Assembly: GCA_023412715.1 (NCBI GenBank)
Contig: JAEZCC010000038.1
Span: 1-33,071 of the forward strand
Source of the DNA: Bacillota bacterium
GTDB taxonomy: Bacteria; Bacillota; Clostridia; Oscillospirales; Acutalibacteraceae
Reading direction: 5' to 3'
DNA: 33,071 bases
The notes beneath the pieces are model-generated. The model was not told the origin of the DNA and searched no databases. It saw nothing but the letters and a program-made list of their open reading frames with translations. Each line of letters starts with the position of its first letter. Position 1 is the first letter of the stretch. The position numbers and the translations under genes were made by a program. Positions 24,581 to 32,917 of this stretch are shown here, in pieces.

Positions 24581-26164
24581 ATGAAAAAAGGTTTCAGACA
24601 AAAGGCAGCGCTCCTTCTGGCAGCCTGCGGCATCGTCAGTTTTGCCGGATGCTCGGCCAACCCGTCTTCCGGAAGCAGCAGCACGGGCTCTTCCGCCGCC
24701 GGAAGCGCCGGCTATGAAGACACCGTGAACATCGGCATCGCGGGGGACCCGACTACCCTTGACCCGAACCAGACGGGCATCGGGCCGACGGAAACGACTG
24801 TCATGAATGAAATCTACGAGGGCCTTGTAAAACCGAGCGCCGACAGCAAAACCATTGAACCCGGTCTTGCGAGCAGCTGGAAGATCAGCAGCGACGGCCT
24901 GACTTATACGTTCCAGCTGAAGCCGGACATAAAATTTTCCGACGGAACGCCTGTCAAGCCGGAAGACTGGATCTGGTCGCTGACCAGGGCCAGAGACTGT
25001 GAAACCTCTGAATACCGCTTCATCGCCGAGGCGATCAAAGACGTAAAGGCCGACGATAAAACCGTTACGATTACCCTCACGAAGAAGTGGGCGCCGTTCC
25101 TGGCTGATTTGTGCACCTTTAATATGGTGGTCGGCAGCAAGGCGTACTACGATAAAGTCGGCGGCGCCGCATATGCGCAGAAGCCGCTCGGCACCGGCCC
25201 GTACATGCTCAAGGACTGGCAGAAGGGCAGCGCCCTTTCCCTGGTCAAGAATCCGTATTATTACAAGTCCGGATATCCGAAGACGGCAAACCTGAAGTTC
25301 AGTGTCGTTACGGACGACAACACCCGCCTGATGCAGCTCCAGTCCGGCCAGATTGACGTCATGGGCGACGTGCCGTATTCCGAGATCGATACCATCAAAA
25401 AGGACCAGAACCTGAAAATCCAGACCTACGAGTCCACCCAGATCCGTTACCTGATCCTCAACACCACCCAGAAGCCTCTTGACAACCTGAAAGTGCGCCA
25501 GGCCATTCTTTATGCGACAAACAAGCAGGAGATTGCAAGCCTTGTTGCAAAGTCGTATGGCAAACCCGTCGCCTCCGTCCTTTCCGAATCCCAGGGCAAG
25601 TGGTTCAACTCCGATCTGAAGGTCACAAGCTACGATCCCGACAAGGCGAAGCAGCTCCTGCAGGAGGCCGGTTTCCCGAACGGCGTCACGCTGACCGTCA
25701 GCGTCAGCTCCGGCTCTCAGGTCTATCAGCAGATTGCGACGCTCCTGAAATCCGAATGGGCGAAAGCGGGCATCAACGCGAACATCGAGCTGCTTGAAAA
25801 AGCGGCGCTGAACAATAAATTCCAGAGCCTGAAGCACCAGGTTACCATTCTGCAGTGGGTCGACGATATTCTGGACCCCTCCGAAATCTCCGGATGGATC
25901 ACCGACTACAGCCAGAGCCATGCGTGGTACACCGGCCTGCAGGACCAGTCGCTTCAGGACCTTAATACGAAGGCCAGCGAGGAAATGGATGAAACTGCGC
26001 GCCTTCAGATGTATAAGGATATTCAGCAGAAGATCAACGATAACGTAAACGTCGTCCCCCTGTTCCGGAACGATTTTGTCTATGCAATGTCCGGTAAGGT
26101 GCAGAATCTGGAGGTCAGCCCGTTCAGTGTCATGCGGCTGGAAGATATCCAGAAAACAAAATAA
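24581..26164 (+). CDS. Peptide ABC transporter substrate-binding lipoprotein, family 5
   Basis: The 527-residue protein is best started at ATG 24581, behind AGAGGTG; ATG 24545 would overlap the previous gene. The signal MKKGFRQKAALLLAACGIV ends in lipobox FAGC, followed by a Ser/Gly-rich tether. The mature start DTVNIGIAGDPTTLDPNQ, then YTFQLKPDIKFSDGTPVKPEDW and the LGTGPYMLKDW segment, are classic for OppA/DppA-type family-5 proteins. It captures peptides outside the membrane for the DppBCDF complex downstream. A strong hairpin (26185-26221) follows, as with the two sugar-binding genes. Confidence 0.94.
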   Translation: MKKGFRQKAALLLAACGIVSFAGCSANPSSGSSSTGSSAAGSAGYEDTVNIGIAGDPTTLDPNQTGIGPTETTVMNEIYEGLVKPSADSKTIEPGLASSWKISSDGLTYTFQLKPDIKFSDGTPVKPEDWIWSLTRARDCETSEYRFIAEAIKDVKADDKTVTITLTKKWAPFLADLCTFNMVVGSKAYYDKVGGAAYAQKPLGTGPYMLKDWQKGSALSLVKNPYYYKSGYPKTANLKFSVVTDDNTRLMQLQSGQIDVMGDVPYSEIDTIKKDQNLKIQTYESTQIRYLILNTTQKPLDNLKVRQAILYATNKQEIASLVAKSYGKPVASVLSESQGKWFNSDLKVTSYDPDKAKQLLQEAGFPNGVTLTVSVSSGSQVYQQIATLLKSEWAKAGINANIELLEKAALNNKFQSLKHQVTILQWVDDILDPSEISGWITDYSQSHAWYTGLQDQSLQDLNTKASEEMDETARLQMYKDIQQKINDNVNVVPLFRNDFVYAMSGKVQNLEVSPFSVMRLEDIQKTK

Positions 26165-26184
26165 AGTCCGCAGCGTTTGTGGGA

Positions 26185-26221
26185 GGGGCCGGGAAGAGAA
26201 CGTGAGCAGCTTCCCGGCCCC
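26185..26221 (+). terminator. Intra-operon hairpin after the peptide-binding gene
   Basis: GGGGCCGGGAAG (26185-26196) pairs perfectly over 12 bases with CTTCCCGGCCCC (26210-26221). There is no real T run (CCTTGTAT follows), so it is more likely to protect the upstream mRNA from 3' decay than to stop transcription. Confidence 0.65.
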
Positions 26222-26249
26222 CTTGTATAAAATGACGAAGGTGTACCGA

Positions 26250-27188
26250 ATGAACAGATTGAACTATATCTTAAAGCGCGTTCTGCAGATCATCCCCGTG
26301 CTCATCATCGTTTCCATCCTGATTTTTCTGATGCTCCGGTTTATTCCCGGCGATCCGGCACGGCTGGTCCTCGGAGACAAGGCGACGGAAGCGGAAGTGG
26401 CGGCCATGCATAAGAAGCTCGGCCTCGACCAGTCGATGCTGACGCAGTACTGGATTTACATAAAGGGAATTTTTACCCTGAATCTGGGGGACTCGCTGAA
26501 ATACCAGAGGCCGATTGTCGACCTGCTGAAAGAGCGGGTCGGCGTGACGCTTCTGCTGACGCTTGTCTCGACTGTTTTTTCCCTGGTCGTCAGTTTCCCT
26601 CTTGGTTATTTTGCAGGCATGCACAAGGATAAAGTGGGAGATCATGTCATCCGGACGGCCGCTCTCGCGGCGATTGCGATGCCTTCTTTCTGGGTGGGGC
26701 TTCTGCTGATGATCGTTTTCGGCCTTTGGTTTCACGTTCTGCCGGTCGGCGGCTGGGGTTCCACGTTTACCGACCAGCTCAGATGCCTGATTTTGCCCGG
26801 GATTACGCAGTCGCTGATGACCTCGGCTCTGCTGATCCGCAACATCCGCAATTCCGTGGTTGAAGTCAACGTCCTCGATTACGTCGATTTTGCAAGAAGC
26901 AAGGGAATTTCGGAGAAAAAGGTCAAGAACAACCACATTCTTCGCAATGCGATGATTTCAACGGTGACGCTTCTTTCCATGCGGATTGCCTATATGCTTG
27001 GCGGCAGCGTTATCATCGAGACCGTTTTTTCCCTTCCGGGAATCGGCGCGCTGACGACGGACGCCATTTTCTCACGTGATTATTCGCTGGTGCAAACGCT
27101 GGTTTTTCTTTTTGCCTTCCTCGTTCTGGTCATCAATCTGCTTACGGATATCCTGTACTCGTTCCTGGATCCCCGGGTGGAACTCTAA
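26250..27188 (+). CDS. dppB: Dipeptide/oligopeptide ABC transporter permease DppB
   Basis: The 312-residue membrane protein starts at ATG 26250, six bases after GAAGGTG; longer in-frame starts reach into the binding-protein gene. The N-terminus MNRLNYILKRVLQIIPVL, followed by IPGDPARLVLG and LGLDQ, is diagnostic of the DppB/OppB group. The coupling loop includes RSKGISEKKVKNNHILRNA. The end (LTDILYSFLDPRVEL) is also typical. It forms the channel with DppC, whose gene starts 13 bases later. Confidence 0.94.
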   Translation: MNRLNYILKRVLQIIPVLIIVSILIFLMLRFIPGDPARLVLGDKATEAEVAAMHKKLGLDQSMLTQYWIYIKGIFTLNLGDSLKYQRPIVDLLKERVGVTLLLTLVSTVFSLVVSFPLGYFAGMHKDKVGDHVIRTAALAAIAMPSFWVGLLLMIVFGLWFHVLPVGGWGSTFTDQLRCLILPGITQSLMTSALLIRNIRNSVVEVNVLDYVDFARSKGISEKKVKNNHILRNAMISTVTLLSMRIAYMLGGSVIIETVFSLPGIGALTTDAIFSRDYSLVQTLVFLFAFLVLVINLLTDILYSFLDPRVEL

Positions 27189-27201
27189 AGGAGGATCGAA
27201 A

Positions 27202-28056
27202 ATGATAAAATCGGCACTTATGAACCGGCGGCTGAAAAAACGCCCGGTGTGGTTAAGAAATTTATCTTTTCTGATCGGCGCGGCGATCATCCTTCTGGTA
27301 GCCGCCGTTGCCCTGTTCCCGCAGGTGTTCACTTCGCTCGACCCGCTGGCCGTGGACGTCAGCGCCTGCCTGCAGGCCCCTTCGGGCGCGCATCTGTTCG
27401 GGACGGACAACTACGGGCGCGACATTTTTGCAAGGGTGATCTGGGGGACGCGGATCGATCTTCTTCTCGGTATCTTCGGCACTATGATTCCGTTTGCGGT
27501 CGGCTGCATCCTTGGGCTTCTCTCCGGGTATTACAGCGGCCTTCTCGACAGCTTCCTCATGCGCGTGATCGATATTCTGATGGCGTTTCCGTTTATCGTT
27601 CTGGTCATCGCGATTATGACCATTCTGGGCCAGGGCATGATGAATGTCTACATTGCCCTTTGGCTTGTGGACTGGATCGCCTATGCGAAGCTCGTGCGCG
27701 GAGACGTGCTGGTCCTGAAAAATTCGGAATTCATACAGGCGGCGAAAATAGCCGGCTTTACCGATAAAAGGATTCTGCTTCGCCATCTGCTGCCCAATGT
27801 AATCAATGCGGCGGTCGTGTTCGCGGCTTCCGACGTGGTGCTCAATATTCTGACGGGCGCCAGCCTCAGCTTTATCGGGCTCGGGATTCAGCCCCCGGCT
27901 CCGGAGTGGGGCGCCATTATGAATGAAGGCCGGGGCTATATCAATATTGCGTGGTGGATCACTTTCTTCCCCGGACTTTGCATGACGGTCACCGGCATTG
28001 GGTTCAGCCTGCTTGGCGACGGGCTGGCCGACTTTCTGAGGACAAAAGGAAGGTGA
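27202..28056 (+). CDS. dppC: Dipeptide/oligopeptide ABC transporter permease DppC
   Basis: The 284-residue membrane protein starts at ATG 27202 behind AAAGGAGG. Typical DppC landmarks are the HLFGTDNYGRDIFARVIWGTR motif after the first helix, the coupling loop QAAKIAGFTDKRILLRHLLPN, and GASLSFIGLGIQPPAPEWG near the C-terminus. It is the second half of the channel. Confidence 0.95.
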   Translation: MIKSALMNRRLKKRPVWLRNLSFLIGAAIILLVAAVALFPQVFTSLDPLAVDVSACLQAPSGAHLFGTDNYGRDIFARVIWGTRIDLLLGIFGTMIPFAVGCILGLLSGYYSGLLDSFLMRVIDILMAFPFIVLVIAIMTILGQGMMNVYIALWLVDWIAYAKLVRGDVLVLKNSEFIQAAKIAGFTDKRILLRHLLPNVINAAVVFAASDVVLNILTGASLSFIGLGIQPPAPEWGAIMNEGRGYINIAWWITFFPGLCMTVTGIGFSLLGDGLADFLRTKGR

Positions 28057-28064
28057 AGGGCGCG

Positions 28065-29099
28065 ATGGAAAAGTTACTGGAAGTCCGGGACCTCAAGACT
28101 TATTTTTACACAAAAGACGGCGTGGTAAAATCAGTGGACGGTGTAAGCTTCCATGTCCGGGAAGGGGAAACCTTCGGGCTGGTGGGCGAATCCGGCTGCG
28201 GAAAAAGCCAGACCTGCCGTTCCATTCTGAGGCTGATTAAAAGCCCGGGGAGAATCGTGGGCGGAGAAATCCTCTACCGGGGAAACGACATTGTCAAAAT
28301 GAGCCCCCGGGACCTGAGAAAAATCAGGGGAAAAGAGATCAGCATCATTTTTCAGGAGCCCATGACCTCCCTGAACCCCGTTCTGAAAATCCGGAAGCAG
28401 ATTTACGAGGCGTTCGATGGGCAGAACCTGACCAGGCAGGAGAAAAACGACCGCGCTGTCGAGCTGCTGAAGCTGGTGGGCATCCCTTCGCCGGAGGTCC
28501 GCATCGACGAATATATCCATCAGTTCAGCGGCGGAATGCGTCAGCGCGCAATGATCGCCATTGCGCTTGGTTCAAACCCGAAACTGCTGATTGCGGACGA
28601 ACCGACCACCGCGCTGGACGTCACCATACAGGACCAGATCATGAAGCTGATCAACAGCCTGAAAGAAAAGCTGAACATGAGCGTGATCCTCGTTACACAT
28701 GACCTTGGCGTTGTCGCTCAGATGTGCGACCGTGTGGCCGTGATGTACGCCGGGACGATTATGGAGATGAGCGATACCGTCACGCTGTTTTCCAGGCCGC
28801 GCCATCCGTACACTTACGCCCTGATGTCTTCTCTGCCCGACCAGAGCAGGAAAGGGACCCGCCTGGAGCCGATTGCCGGTTCTCCGCCGGATCTCTGCAA
28901 TCTTCCCGAAGGCTGTCCTTTTGCGCCGCGCTGTAAATTTGCGCAGGACGTCTGCCGCAGGGAGCTTCCCCCGCTGGTTGAAATCGAGCCGGGGCATGTG
29001 ACCAGATGCCACTGCAGGCAGCAGACCGAAAGCTTTGAAGGCATCATTTCGGCACCGGCCCGAAGAAGGGAGGAGGACGGAAATGGAACAGAACGCTGA
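28065..29099 (+). CDS. dppD: Dipeptide/oligopeptide ABC transporter ATPase DppD
   Basis: The 344-residue cytoplasmic ATPase starts at ATG 28065, with AAAGGAAGGTGAAGG spanning the DppC stop. Walker A is GESGCGKSQT, the Q-loop is FQEPMTSLNP, the signature is FSGGMRQR, and Walker B is LLIADEPTTALD followed by the switch His in VTHD. The C-terminal oligopeptide-specific extension carries Cys residues (CNLPEGCPFAPRCKFAQDVC); in characterised DppD proteins these bind an iron-sulfur cluster. It overlaps the DppF gene by 17 bases. The last 20 or so residues are Arg/Glu-rich and probably not essential. Confidence 0.95.
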   Translation: MEKLLEVRDLKTYFYTKDGVVKSVDGVSFHVREGETFGLVGESGCGKSQTCRSILRLIKSPGRIVGGEILYRGNDIVKMSPRDLRKIRGKEISIIFQEPMTSLNPVLKIRKQIYEAFDGQNLTRQEKNDRAVELLKLVGIPSPEVRIDEYIHQFSGGMRQRAMIAIALGSNPKLLIADEPTTALDVTIQDQIMKLINSLKEKLNMSVILVTHDLGVVAQMCDRVAVMYAGTIMEMSDTVTLFSRPRHPYTYALMSSLPDQSRKGTRLEPIAGSPPDLCNLPEGCPFAPRCKFAQDVCRRELPPLVEIEPGHVTRCHCRQQTESFEGIISAPARRREEDGNGTER

Positions 29100-30099
29100 C
29101 ATGCGAAGTGCTCCGAAGGTCATCGAGACCCGCGGGCTTTCCAAATGGTTTGAGCAGAAATATACGATCACGGACCGTATGGCGGGGAAGCCCCGCAAAT
29201 ACGTCAAGGCCGTCAACAACGTTTCGTTTTCCATCTATCGAGGGGAAAACCTCGGGCTTGTCGGCGAGTCCGGGTGCGGGAAAAGCACGCTCGCCAGGAC
29301 CATCATCCGGCTTTACGCGCCGACCGGCGGAAGCATCCTGCTGAACGGAACGGACATTACAAAGCTGAAGGGCGAGCAGCTGCGCAGGATCCGCCCGTCC
29401 ATGCAGATGGTCTTTCAGGACCCCTACTCTTCCCTGAATCCAAGAATGACGGTTTATGAAATTCTCGCGGAGATGCTCTCTGTACACCGCGTGGTTCCCA
29501 AAGGCGAAATCCCGAAACAAGTCAGGGAACTGATGGAGATATGCGGCCTGGGTCCGGAAACCGCGGATCGGTTCCCAGGTGAATTTTCGGGCGGCCAGAG
29601 GCAGCGGATCGGAATTGCCCGCGCCCTTTCGCTGAACCCGGAATTCATTATTGCAGACGAACCGGTTTCCGCCCTGGATGTTTCCATTCAGGCCCAGATC
29701 ATCAACCTTCTGGCCGAGCTGCAGCATTCGCTGAACCTGACGATCCTGTTTATTTCGCACGATCTTCATGTGGTGCGGTATATCACCCACAGGGTCGTTG
29801 TGATGTACCTCGGTTCCGTTGTAGAGCAGGGCCCGACGGAAGAAATCTTCGGGCAGCCGCTGCACCCCTATACCGATGTTTTGATCAAAGCGACGCCGGA
29901 GCTGAACCCCCTGGTGAAAACAAAGGAATATGCTATCACGGGGGAACCTCCCAGCCCGATCGACATTCCCTCCGGATGCGTTTTTCACCCAAGATGCGCC
30001 CGCTGCCGCGAGAAATGCAGGTCGAAAGTGCCGGAGCTGCGGGAGATCCTTCCGGGAAGGTTTGCCGCCTGCCACTATCCGCTGAACGAAGAAAAATGA
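29083..30099 (+). CDS. dppF: Dipeptide/oligopeptide ABC transporter ATPase DppF
   Basis: The 338-residue ATPase starts at ATG 29083 behind GGGAGGAGGACGG, overlapping DppD by 17 bases. Walker A is GESGCGKST, the Q-loop is FQDPYSSLNPR, the signature is FSGGQRQRIGIARAL, and Walker B is FIIADEPVSALD with ISHD. The Cys-containing extension (SGCVFHPRCARCREKC) is kept. It forms the ATPase heterodimer with DppD. A long open frame lies antisense to this gene and is a coding shadow. Confidence 0.95.
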   Translation: MEQNADMRSAPKVIETRGLSKWFEQKYTITDRMAGKPRKYVKAVNNVSFSIYRGENLGLVGESGCGKSTLARTIIRLYAPTGGSILLNGTDITKLKGEQLRRIRPSMQMVFQDPYSSLNPRMTVYEILAEMLSVHRVVPKGEIPKQVRELMEICGLGPETADRFPGEFSGGQRQRIGIARALSLNPEFIIADEPVSALDVSIQAQIINLLAELQHSLNLTILFISHDLHVVRYITHRVVVMYLGSVVEQGPTEEIFGQPLHPYTDVLIKATPELNPLVKTKEYAITGEPPSPIDIPSGCVFHPRCARCREKCRSKVPELREILPGRFAACHYPLNEEK

Positions 30100-30123
30100 T
30101 TTTGGAATAAGGAGCGATGATTT

Positions 30124-31539
30124 TTGCCGAAACGAATGCAGAAGGACGAACTTGAAGCGCTGACGAAAGAACTGCTGATCCGGCGGACAAACGGGTGCCT
30201 GCGGGTGCCCGCGGACCAGCTGGCAGAGGCTGACCGCTACTGCGAAGGGTATAAAAAGTTCATGAACGCGGTCAAGACGGAACGGGAGGTCGTCGCCTAT
30301 GCCGTCGGTCAGGCGGAGCAGGCGGGCTTTGTCCCGTTCCGCCCCGGAGCGAGCTACCACCCCGGCGACAAGGTGTACCGCAGCAACCGCGGGAAAGCGC
30401 TGACCCTGGCGGTCGTCGGGAAAAGCGGATGCCGCAACGGCGCGCGGATCGCCGCCGCGCATATCGACTCCCCGCGTATCGACCTGAAGCCCCATCCGCT
30501 TTATGAAAAGGGCGGTCTGTCGCTTTTCAAGACCCACTACTACGGAGGAATCAAAAAATACCAGTGGACGGCAATCCCGCTTGCCATGCACGGCCACATC
30601 GCCCTCAAAGACGGCAGGCAGCTTGACGTAAGCGTCGGCGAAAAAGCGGGAGAGTCCCGGTTCTGCATCACGGATCTTCTGCCGCATATCGCCGGCGGGC
30701 AGATGAAGAAGACGCTGTCGGAGGGCATTGGAGGAGAAGACCTGAACATCGTCACGGGAAGCCGCCCCGTCTTTGCCGAACAGGAAGACGGCGAAGACTT
30801 GATAAAACTGAACGTCATGAAAATCCTGAATGGGCGGTACGGAATGACGGAAGAGGATTTTGTTTCGGCCGACATCGAATTCGTTCCGGCTTTTCCGGCG
30901 GAGGATATCGGGTTCGACGGGAGCATGGTCGGCGCCTATGCGCAGGACGACCGTGTCTGCGCATACCCGGCGCTGACGGCTTTGATGGACGCCGCCGTTC
31001 CGGAGAGCACCGCCGTTACAGTCCTGGCCGATCGGGAAGAAATCGGCAGCGTGGGAAACACGGGGCTGAATTCCCGGTTCCTTTCCGATTTTATCGCCGA
31101 CCTTGCGCGGGCGGAGGGCCTTGAGGCGCGCCATGTCCTCAGTCTTTCCGAATGCCTTTCCGCAGATGTTACGGCGGCCTATGACCCTACCTATCCGGAT
31201 GTGTTCGAGCCTGCCAATTCCTGCTTCCTAAACGGCGGGGTGGGGCTGGAAAAATACACCGGCGGACGCGGCAAAAGCGGCACCAGCGAGGCTTCCGCCG
31301 AATTTGTCGGCAAGATTCGCCGCCTGTTTGACGAAAACGGCGTGCTGTGGCAGATAGGGGAAATCGGAAAAGTCGACGCGGGCGGGGCCGGAACGGTCGC
31401 CAAGTTTGTCGCCGGTCTGAATATCGACGTCATCGATATCGGCGTTCCGGTTCTTTCGATGCATTCTCCGTTTGAGGTCGTGTCCAAGCTGGACGTTTCT
31501 ATGACATACAAGGGGGTTCGGGCTTTTCTGTCGAGGTGA
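30124..31539 (+). CDS. M18-family metallo-aminopeptidase
   Basis: The 471-residue protein starts at TTG 30124, nine bases after AAGGAG; ATG 30136 is the only near alternative. M18 landmarks are His113 and Asp115 in AAHIDSPR, bridging Asp275/Asp276 in QDDRV, Glu305-Glu306 in ADREEIGS, and His447 in LSMHSPFE. The family (aspartyl or leucine aminopeptidase I type) removes N-terminal residues in the cytoplasm. It is the second aminopeptidase of the operon and the last gene before the shared terminator, 24 bases after DppF. Together with the M42 enzyme it should degrade the imported peptides. Confidence 0.93.
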   Translation: MPKRMQKDELEALTKELLIRRTNGCLRVPADQLAEADRYCEGYKKFMNAVKTEREVVAYAVGQAEQAGFVPFRPGASYHPGDKVYRSNRGKALTLAVVGKSGCRNGARIAAAHIDSPRIDLKPHPLYEKGGLSLFKTHYYGGIKKYQWTAIPLAMHGHIALKDGRQLDVSVGEKAGESRFCITDLLPHIAGGQMKKTLSEGIGGEDLNIVTGSRPVFAEQEDGEDLIKLNVMKILNGRYGMTEEDFVSADIEFVPAFPAEDIGFDGSMVGAYAQDDRVCAYPALTALMDAAVPESTAVTVLADREEIGSVGNTGLNSRFLSDFIADLARAEGLEARHVLSLSECLSADVTAAYDPTYPDVFEPANSCFLNGGVGLEKYTGGRGKSGTSEASAEFVGKIRRLFDENGVLWQIGEIGKVDAGGAGTVAKFVAGLNIDVIDIGVPVLSMHSPFEVVSKLDVSMTYKGVRAFLSR

Positions 31540-31630
31540 CGCCCGGCTCTGCCTTTCCTCCTGCGGGGTCATGGCCTTTTTTCGGCGAATGCCTTTGCGT
31601 TCCCTCCGGCTTAACCGGAGAGTTGTGGAA

Positions 31631-31678
31631 GGACCAGGGACTGCGGAATTTATTTTTCCGCAGTCCCTGGTCCTTTTT
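31631..31678 (+). terminator. Strong terminator shared by the M18 and RpiR genes
   Basis: Perfect 18-base arms at 31631-31648 and 31656-31673 enclose a 7-base loop, followed by TTTTT on the plus strand. The stop codon of the convergent regulator gene (31650-31652) is in the loop, so the right arm is also coding sequence for that gene. On the minus strand the T run is poor, so it works mainly for the peptide operon. Confidence 0.9.
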
Positions 31679-32543
31679 CCGTCTGGCTGTCGTTGATAAA
31701 ATTCACGACCTGGTTGGCGTTTGCCACAAGCTCGTCATATTTTGTGCCCATTTCGATCACGATGCCGGACGCGAGCAGATTGATTAAAGCGATCGGCAGA
31801 GCAAGCGAATTATAGAATAACTTTGTCGCCGTGTTGCAGATGAAATTCAGGCTGCTTTTTGTTACGGCCGGAGAATTTAGGCTGTCCGTAATTGTTATGA
31901 CGTCGACGCCTTTTTGCTCCGCGTAGTCGGTAATGCTGCCAATCAGCGTAAAATATTTCGGGAAAGAGATGCCGATGAGCAGGTCCCCCGGTTTCATCCG
32001 CACAAGGTTCGCCTGAACATTGTCCATATCTTCCGGGTGGATATAGGAACACCCGATTCCCAGGTGCGAAAGATGCAGAGAAAGCGAATCCGCCATGATT
32101 CTGGAAACGCCGTGAAAGCAGATGAAAATGTTTTTTGCGTCGATGATTTTACGGGCCGCCTTCAGAATTTTTTTGCTGTCGAGAGTACTGTAAAAATTGG
32201 TGCTTTTCGCCATTTCGTTGACACAGATCTGGTGCAGCAGTTCTTCTTTGTCTCCCGGCTTTGAGAACGGCATGTCCAGAACAAAGAAATTTGAGTTAGA
32301 GAAATTTTTCACCAGATTCTGGGTATGGATCCGGAATGCATTTTTCAATTCAATATAGTTGTCGAATCCGAGCTTCTTGCACATACGCAGGATTGTCAGT
32401 TCTGAAACAGAAAGCCGCTCGCTTAGGCTTTTCAGCGTGATATAACAGATATCTTCCGGGTGAGATATCATGTAATCTGCTACTTCCTTCTGCTTGCTGG
32501 TCAGATCCGAATAAAATTTTTCGATATTCTGATATAAATCCAC
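31650..32543 (-). CDS. RpiR-family transcriptional regulator (HTH plus SIS domain)
   Basis: The best start is GTG 32543, five bases after AGGTGG, giving 297 residues beginning MDLYQNIEKFYSDL; a longer frame to 32681 is open but would precede the promoter. The N-terminal helix-turn-helix (about 1-75) includes TSKQKEVADYM and LSERLSVSELTILRMCKKLG. A SIS sugar-phosphate domain follows (about 110-260), with IFICFHGVSR and LLIGISFPKY. The family senses phosphosugars such as MurNAc-6-phosphate. The C-terminal codons for KGPGTAEK lie in the terminator stem. It probably controls the convergent peptide operon, whose promoter has a large palindrome (inference). Confidence 0.9.
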   Translation of the reverse strand: MDLYQNIEKFYSDLTSKQKEVADYMISHPEDICYITLKSLSERLSVSELTILRMCKKLGFDNYIELKNAFRIHTQNLVKNFSNSNFFVLDMPFSKPGDKEELLHQICVNEMAKSTNFYSTLDSKKILKAARKIIDAKNIFICFHGVSRIMADSLSLHLSHLGIGCSYIHPEDMDNVQANLVRMKPGDLLIGISFPKYFTLIGSITDYAEQKGVDVITITDSLNSPAVTKSSLNFICNTATKLFYNSLALPIALINLLASGIVIEMGTKYDELVANANQVVNFINDSQTEKGPGTAEK

Positions 32544-32743
32544 AAAAGCCACCTGCCGCTTTAAATCACTAGAAATTTTTATAACATTATAACATAATCC
32601 TCTGTAAATTTCGAGGGAGAGTGATAAATCCAGCACCGCGTTTTTCACTTTGCTGCTTTTTGTCTTCCGGAGTACATTCAATTATTCCGTCATGTTTCAT
32701 CTGACAGTACCGTAAGTGCAGACTGACAATGAAACCAACCGGT
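32544..32743. other. Upstream region of the RpiR-family gene
   Basis: Apart from the promoter at 32586-32594 nothing firm is seen. GTCA...TGAC flanks an AT-rich core at 32689-32705, a weak palindrome. Open frames here lack ribosome binding sites and recognisable motifs. With the terminator and element end that follow, the gene-free stretch runs to 32917. Confidence 0.5.
32586..32594 (-). promoter_or_regulatory. Extended -10 promoter of the RpiR-family gene
   Basis: On the minus strand TG-T-TATAAT (32594-32586) is a perfect extended -10 box. No good -35 is present at 16-18 bases. Transcription would start near 32579, about 36 bases before GTG 32543, which supports that start. Confidence 0.55.
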
Positions 32744-32780
32744 AAAAAGTGGCGCCAACTACACGTTGACGCCACTTTTT
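32744..32780. terminator. Bidirectional terminator next to the IS200-type element
   Basis: AAAAAGTGGCG (32744-32754) pairs perfectly with CGCCACTTTTT (32770-32780), with CAA/TTG continuing the stem inside after a C-A mismatch. The T run ends where the insertion-element sequence appears to begin. No gene that it would end is visible on either side. Confidence 0.75.
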
Positions 32781-32789
32781 GTATGGGAA

Positions 32790-32812
32790 AACCCCGCGTT
32801 AGACGCGGGGTT
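32790..32812 (+). repeat. Hairpin at the IS200-type left end
   Basis: AACCCCGCGT (32790-32799) and ACGCGGGGTT (32803-32812) form a perfect 10-base stem with a TAG loop. In IS200/IS605 elements such subterminal hairpins are recognised by the transposase; in IS200 the first leader stem-loop also blocks read-through transcription. Confidence 0.7.
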
Positions 32813-32848
32813 CCGTGAAGCTTTTAGCGGTGAACAAGGAAATAAAAA

Positions 32849-32908
32849 CTCCTTTTGATGTAGAATAGAGCTTGCGGTCTGGCAACTGCAAGAGAACATC
32901 AAAAGGAG
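32849..32908 (+). promoter_or_regulatory. Leader hairpin hiding the tnpA ribosome binding site
   Basis: CTCCTTTTGATGT (32849-32861) is perfectly complementary to ACATCAAAAGGAG (32896-32908), and the second arm contains most of the AGGAGG site (32904-32909). A further CTTGC/GCAAG pair lies inside. In IS200 an equivalent stem keeps transposase translation very low. Confidence 0.8.
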
Positions 32909-32917
32909 GACATTCAA

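Noticed and set aside
29044..31134. A 696-codon open frame antisense to DppF and the M18 gene
   Set aside because: The plus-strand genes have intact catalytic motifs and good start sites, while the antisense frame has no recognisable domain. Long antisense frames are expected in GC-rich coding sequence.
32544..32681. N-terminal extension of the RpiR-family regulator
   Set aside because: It would place the coding start upstream of the extended -10 promoter and ahead of the normal family N-terminus.
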